Source: Prosthecobacter sp. (GTDB lineage Bacteria; Verrucomicrobiota; Verrucomicrobiia; Verrucomicrobiales; Verrucomicrobiaceae). Taken from it: a stretch of 64,000 bases of DNA. Where the stretch lies: assembly GCF_014879935.1 (NCBI RefSeq), contig NZ_JACSRD010000241.1:51646-115645 (forward strand). Reading direction: 5' to 3'. The first letter of the stretch is position 1. Each line of letters begins with the position of its first letter. Position numbers and translations under genes: made by a program. This document shows positions 61,641 to 64,000 of this stretch, one piece after another. The notes beneath the pieces were generated by a model. That model saw only the letters and a program-made list of their open reading frames with translations. It was not told where the DNA came from and did no database searches.

Positions 61641-63595
61641 TCAATTATGCTGGTTTTCGTTTGGCTTTCTGCTCAATCTCTTTTCTGCTAGCTTCAGGGT
61701 TCTTCTCTTGCAGCTTAGCCCAAAATTATAGCTCTTCTAACAAAAAAGCGATTCGCGCCTTTGAAGAAGGATATGACCTCGCTATGAAACGACAGGATGA
61801 TAAAGCCATTCCGAAACTCGAAGATGCCATACGAATTGACCCCAAATTTGGAGAACCGTTTGCCCTGTTGGCCGAAATCTATTTTGACCAAAAAAAATAT
61901 GAATTGGCTGAAAATTATTACTCCCTCCTCATTCAGATTAGCGAACGAAAATATGCCATATATTATTCAAATCTGGCCGACGTCCTCATGAAACTACAGC
62001 GCTTTGCAGATGCCGCTCTTGCCATCCGTAATTTTTTAGACAAAGGCGAACCCCGTCAAGCTTTGGCCGATAAATACCGAGCCCTTCTTCGCAAATGCGA
62101 TGTGGCCGCCTTTCTGATGGCTCATCCCGTACCATTCTTGCCCGAAAATTTAGGCCCTGACATCAACAGCCCCTACTCCGAATATCACCCCTCCATGCCC
62201 GCTGATGGTTCGTTTTTGATATTTACAGTTCGCGAAAAAGCTACCAGCCAGTCGTGCCGATCTCAAGATGGCACTTTCGAGGACTTCTATATCAGCTATT
62301 ATCAGAACGGGCAATGGACACCTCGAAAAAATTTAGGCGAACCCGTAAATTCTGACTGCAACGAAGGTGCTGCTAATGTTTCTCCTGATGGAAGCAGAAT
62401 GTTTTTTGCCGCTAATAACAGATTGCCTCGCGACGAAAGTATGGACCTGTTTGTAACCCATCGCCAGGGAAACAATTGGGGCATCCCAATAAATTTAGGC
62501 CCTCCTGTTAATACTTCCGCTTTTGAATCACAGCCCTCTTTCTCCTCCGACGGAAAAACTTTGTATTTTGTTAGTAATCGCCCGGGCGGAATGGGCGGCA
62601 ACGATATCTGGATTACCTCTTTGATGCATAATGACACATGGTCCGAACCCATCAATGCCGGCCCCACTATCAATACTTCTGCCAACGAAATATCCCCTTT
62701 TATTCATCCCGACGGACAAACGCTTTATTTCGCTTCCGATGGCCATGAAGGAATGGGCGGTTATGATTTCTTTGTTGCTCGTTTGGATCTGAATTCCCTC
62801 AAATTTTCTTCACCAATGAACCTCGGTTATCCCATCAATACCGTTGCCGACGAAAGAAGCTTAATCATCACTGCCGATGGCGGCACCGGATATTATGCTT
62901 CCACGCATCAAGATGGATTGGGGGGCTACGACCTTTACCGTTTTCGCATTCATGAAGCCGCAAGGCCACAACCCGTTTCGTTCTTAAAAGGTAAAGTGCT
63001 CGACAAAAAAACCAGATTGCCTCTGCAAGCTCTTTTCGAGCTGATTGATGTCGAAACCGGCGAAACTGTTGTTTCTTCTGTTTCCGATATCATAACAGGC
63101 AGCTTCTTAGTCAGCTTGCCCCCAAACCGACGTTATGCCCTGAACGTAAGCAAAGAGGGCTATTTGTTCTTTTCTGAATCGTTTGACCTCAGCCAATCCG
63201 ACTCTTTAAAACCTCAAAGTATCGACATCCCCCTTCAGCCTATCGAAGTTGGTGGCTCTGTCGTGCTGCGTAATGTTTATTTCGACACCGACAAGTTTGA
63301 CCTTTTACCCGACTCTAAAGCCGAGCTCAACAAATTGGTCGCTTTGCTCTCTGCCAACCCTAGCATGAAAATTGAAATTGGCGGACATACCGACAATGTT
63401 GGCAGCAAAGTTCATAACCAAAAACTTTCCGAAAACCGAGCTAAAGCTGTATATGATTATCTGCTATCTAAAGGCATTGTTGCCGCTCGATTAACATACA
63501 AGGGCTATGGCGACAACACCCCCATTGCCGACAATGCCACCGAGGCCGGCAGGGCTCAAAATCGCCGTACCGAGTTTAAGGTAATGGCCCGTTAA
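61637..63595 (+). CDS. OmpA-family outer membrane protein with TPR and PD40 repeats (Bacteroidota type)
   Basis: 652 residues from ATG 61637; an ATG at 61610 is also in frame. Signal peptide FCSISFLLASGFFSCSLAQ. TPR-like helices at ~25-140 (KAIRAFEEGYDLAMKRQ, ENYYSLLIQ), WD40-like PD40 blades at ~165-415 (PSMPADGSFLIFT, PSFSSDGKTLYFVSN, PFIHPDGQTLYFAS), a carboxypeptidase-regulatory-like domain at ~440-540, and a C-terminal OmpA peptidoglycan domain (VYFDTDKFDLLPDS, GGHTDNVGS, SENRAKAVYDYL). This order matches PorE-like and other envelope proteins of Bacteroidota. Base composition is AT-rich and unlike everything to the left. Confidence 0.93.
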   Translation: MINYAGFRLAFCSISFLLASGFFSCSLAQNYSSSNKKAIRAFEEGYDLAMKRQDDKAIPKLEDAIRIDPKFGEPFALLAEIYFDQKKYELAENYYSLLIQISERKYAIYYSNLADVLMKLQRFADAALAIRNFLDKGEPRQALADKYRALLRKCDVAAFLMAHPVPFLPENLGPDINSPYSEYHPSMPADGSFLIFTVREKATSQSCRSQDGTFEDFYISYYQNGQWTPRKNLGEPVNSDCNEGAANVSPDGSRMFFAANNRLPRDESMDLFVTHRQGNNWGIPINLGPPVNTSAFESQPSFSSDGKTLYFVSNRPGGMGGNDIWITSLMHNDTWSEPINAGPTINTSANEISPFIHPDGQTLYFASDGHEGMGGYDFFVARLDLNSLKFSSPMNLGYPINTVADERSLIITADGGTGYYASTHQDGLGGYDLYRFRIHEAARPQPVSFLKGKVLDKKTRLPLQALFELIDVETGETVVSSVSDIITGSFLVSLPPNRRYALNVSKEGYLFFSESFDLSQSDSLKPQSIDIPLQPIEVGGSVVLRNVYFDTDKFDLLPDSKAELNKLVALLSANPSMKIEIGGHTDNVGSKVHNQKLSENRAKAVYDYLLSKGIVAARLTYKGYGDNTPIADNATEAGRAQNRRTEFKVMAR

Positions 63596-64000
63596 TCTAT
63601 GCTCACACATCCCATTCATTAGTAGAGCAACAATATGTAGGGCGCCCGCCCCGCGCTTGCGGCTGCGGGGCGCCGGGCTATGCAGGGCTACGCTTCGCTC
63701 CGGTGCTACGCACCGCTGCCTCTGGGCAGCGCCCTTACTATCCCTGCCGCAAAACTACCCACACCTCCTACCCCTCCTTAAATTTTTTTTTTGCATTTCT
63801 CACCCAAATTCCCTAATATTGAATTCCCTAAACAAAAAATACAATGCCCTACACACAACCAACATACCCAAACCCCATCACCCTAAACCCCCATTTCCCG
63901 ATGTTTAATGATTTGGTATCAAAAAATAAAGTATGGTACTTTTCATACCAATCCACCCAATTTGGGCGCATAAGTATGATTTTATCATACATATAAACGA
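63596..64000. other. Intergenic region with a GC-rich repeat-like patch
   Basis: Over 400 bases with no credible gene. At about 63637-63750 a GC-rich patch holds several small hairpins (GGTGC/GCACC at 63702-63714, CTGCC/GGCAG at 63716-63729), resembling repeat islands of some Bacteroidota. The rest is AT-rich with a poly-T run near 63785. Confidence 0.5.
63974..63990. repeat. Small perfect hairpin near the right edge
   Basis: GTATGAT (63974-63980), loop TTT, then ATCATAC (63984-63990). A second, looser GTATG...CATAC pair lies around 63932-63949. Function unknown; could be a regulatory site of a gene beyond the edge. Confidence 0.45.

Noticed and set aside
63657..63908. An 83-codon open frame in the last intergenic region
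   Set aside because: It runs through the GC-rich hairpin patch and then low-complexity AT-rich DNA; no protein character.
1..64000. tRNA, rRNA and CRISPR loci
   Set aside because: No cloverleaf-type or array-type sequence was seen by eye in any gap; a covariance-model search would be needed to exclude short RNAs.

Overview
The window is mostly ordinary chromosome of a GC-rich Gram-negative bacterium, most likely a verrucomicrobium of the Prosthecobacter/Verrucomicrobium type. Support for this comes from two DUF1501 proteins with twin-arginine signals, an iduronate-2-sulfatase-like sulfatase, a sialate O-acetylesterase-like protein, large secreted proteins with a shared C-terminal module, and a long-form PurF-like amidotransferase. 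From about 61.6 kb to the right edge the sequence changes abruptly to AT-rich DNA carrying a Bacteroidota-type TPR/PD40/OmpA protein. This looks like a foreign insertion or, more likely, a chimeric assembly join. I saw no rRNA, tRNA, CRISPR array or insertion sequence.

Layout. 1-5.1 kb: a giant secreted protein running off the left edge. 5.2-16.5 kb: ferredoxin, KdsD-type arabinose-5-phosphate isomerase, TraB/GumN lipoprotein, DUF1501, alpha/beta hydrolase, ApbE, M20 amidohydrolase, LptF/G permease and glutamate racemase. 17.0-19.7 kb: argD-argF preceded by a RelE-type toxin-antitoxin pair. 19.7-25.1 kb: two paralogous histidine kinase/response regulator pairs placed head to head, one with a PepSY membrane protein. 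25.2-31.4 kb: three secreted proteins (beta-helix/Calx-beta/DUF4394, DUF4424-like, GH26 mannanase-like). 31.4-34.6 kb: argC-argJ-argB. 34.9-40.0 kb: a ClpX-like ATPase without a zinc domain, a degenerate class III cyclase, recR and two tandem GYF-RDD proteins. 40.0-41.3 kb: a compact operon of an unknown protein, a nucleotidyltransferase and a small zincin. 41.4-53.3 kb: M1 peptidase, DUF1501, HMA protein, sulfatase, PurF-like protein, an RlmM-like methyltransferase whose coding sequence contains a palindromic element, and an esterase. 53.3-61.6 kb: ion channel, HlyD adaptor, thrC, truncated globin, AspT/YidE-type transporter, argA-type acetylglutamate synthase and a protein cut at the join.

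Working together. Six arginine genes (argA, C, J, B, D, F) at three loci cover glutamate to citrulline. kdsD, murI and lptF/G belong to envelope synthesis. The GH26, beta-helix, sulfatase and esterase proteins point to use of complex polysaccharides. Short hairpin repeats lie between several convergent genes and probably act as terminators or REP-like elements.

Most interesting: the compositional join near 61607, the in-frame palindromic element in the RlmM-like gene, the three-gene nucleotidyltransferase/zincin operon, the ClpX variant beside a degenerate cyclase, the mirrored two-component systems, and the common C-terminal module of two secreted proteins.
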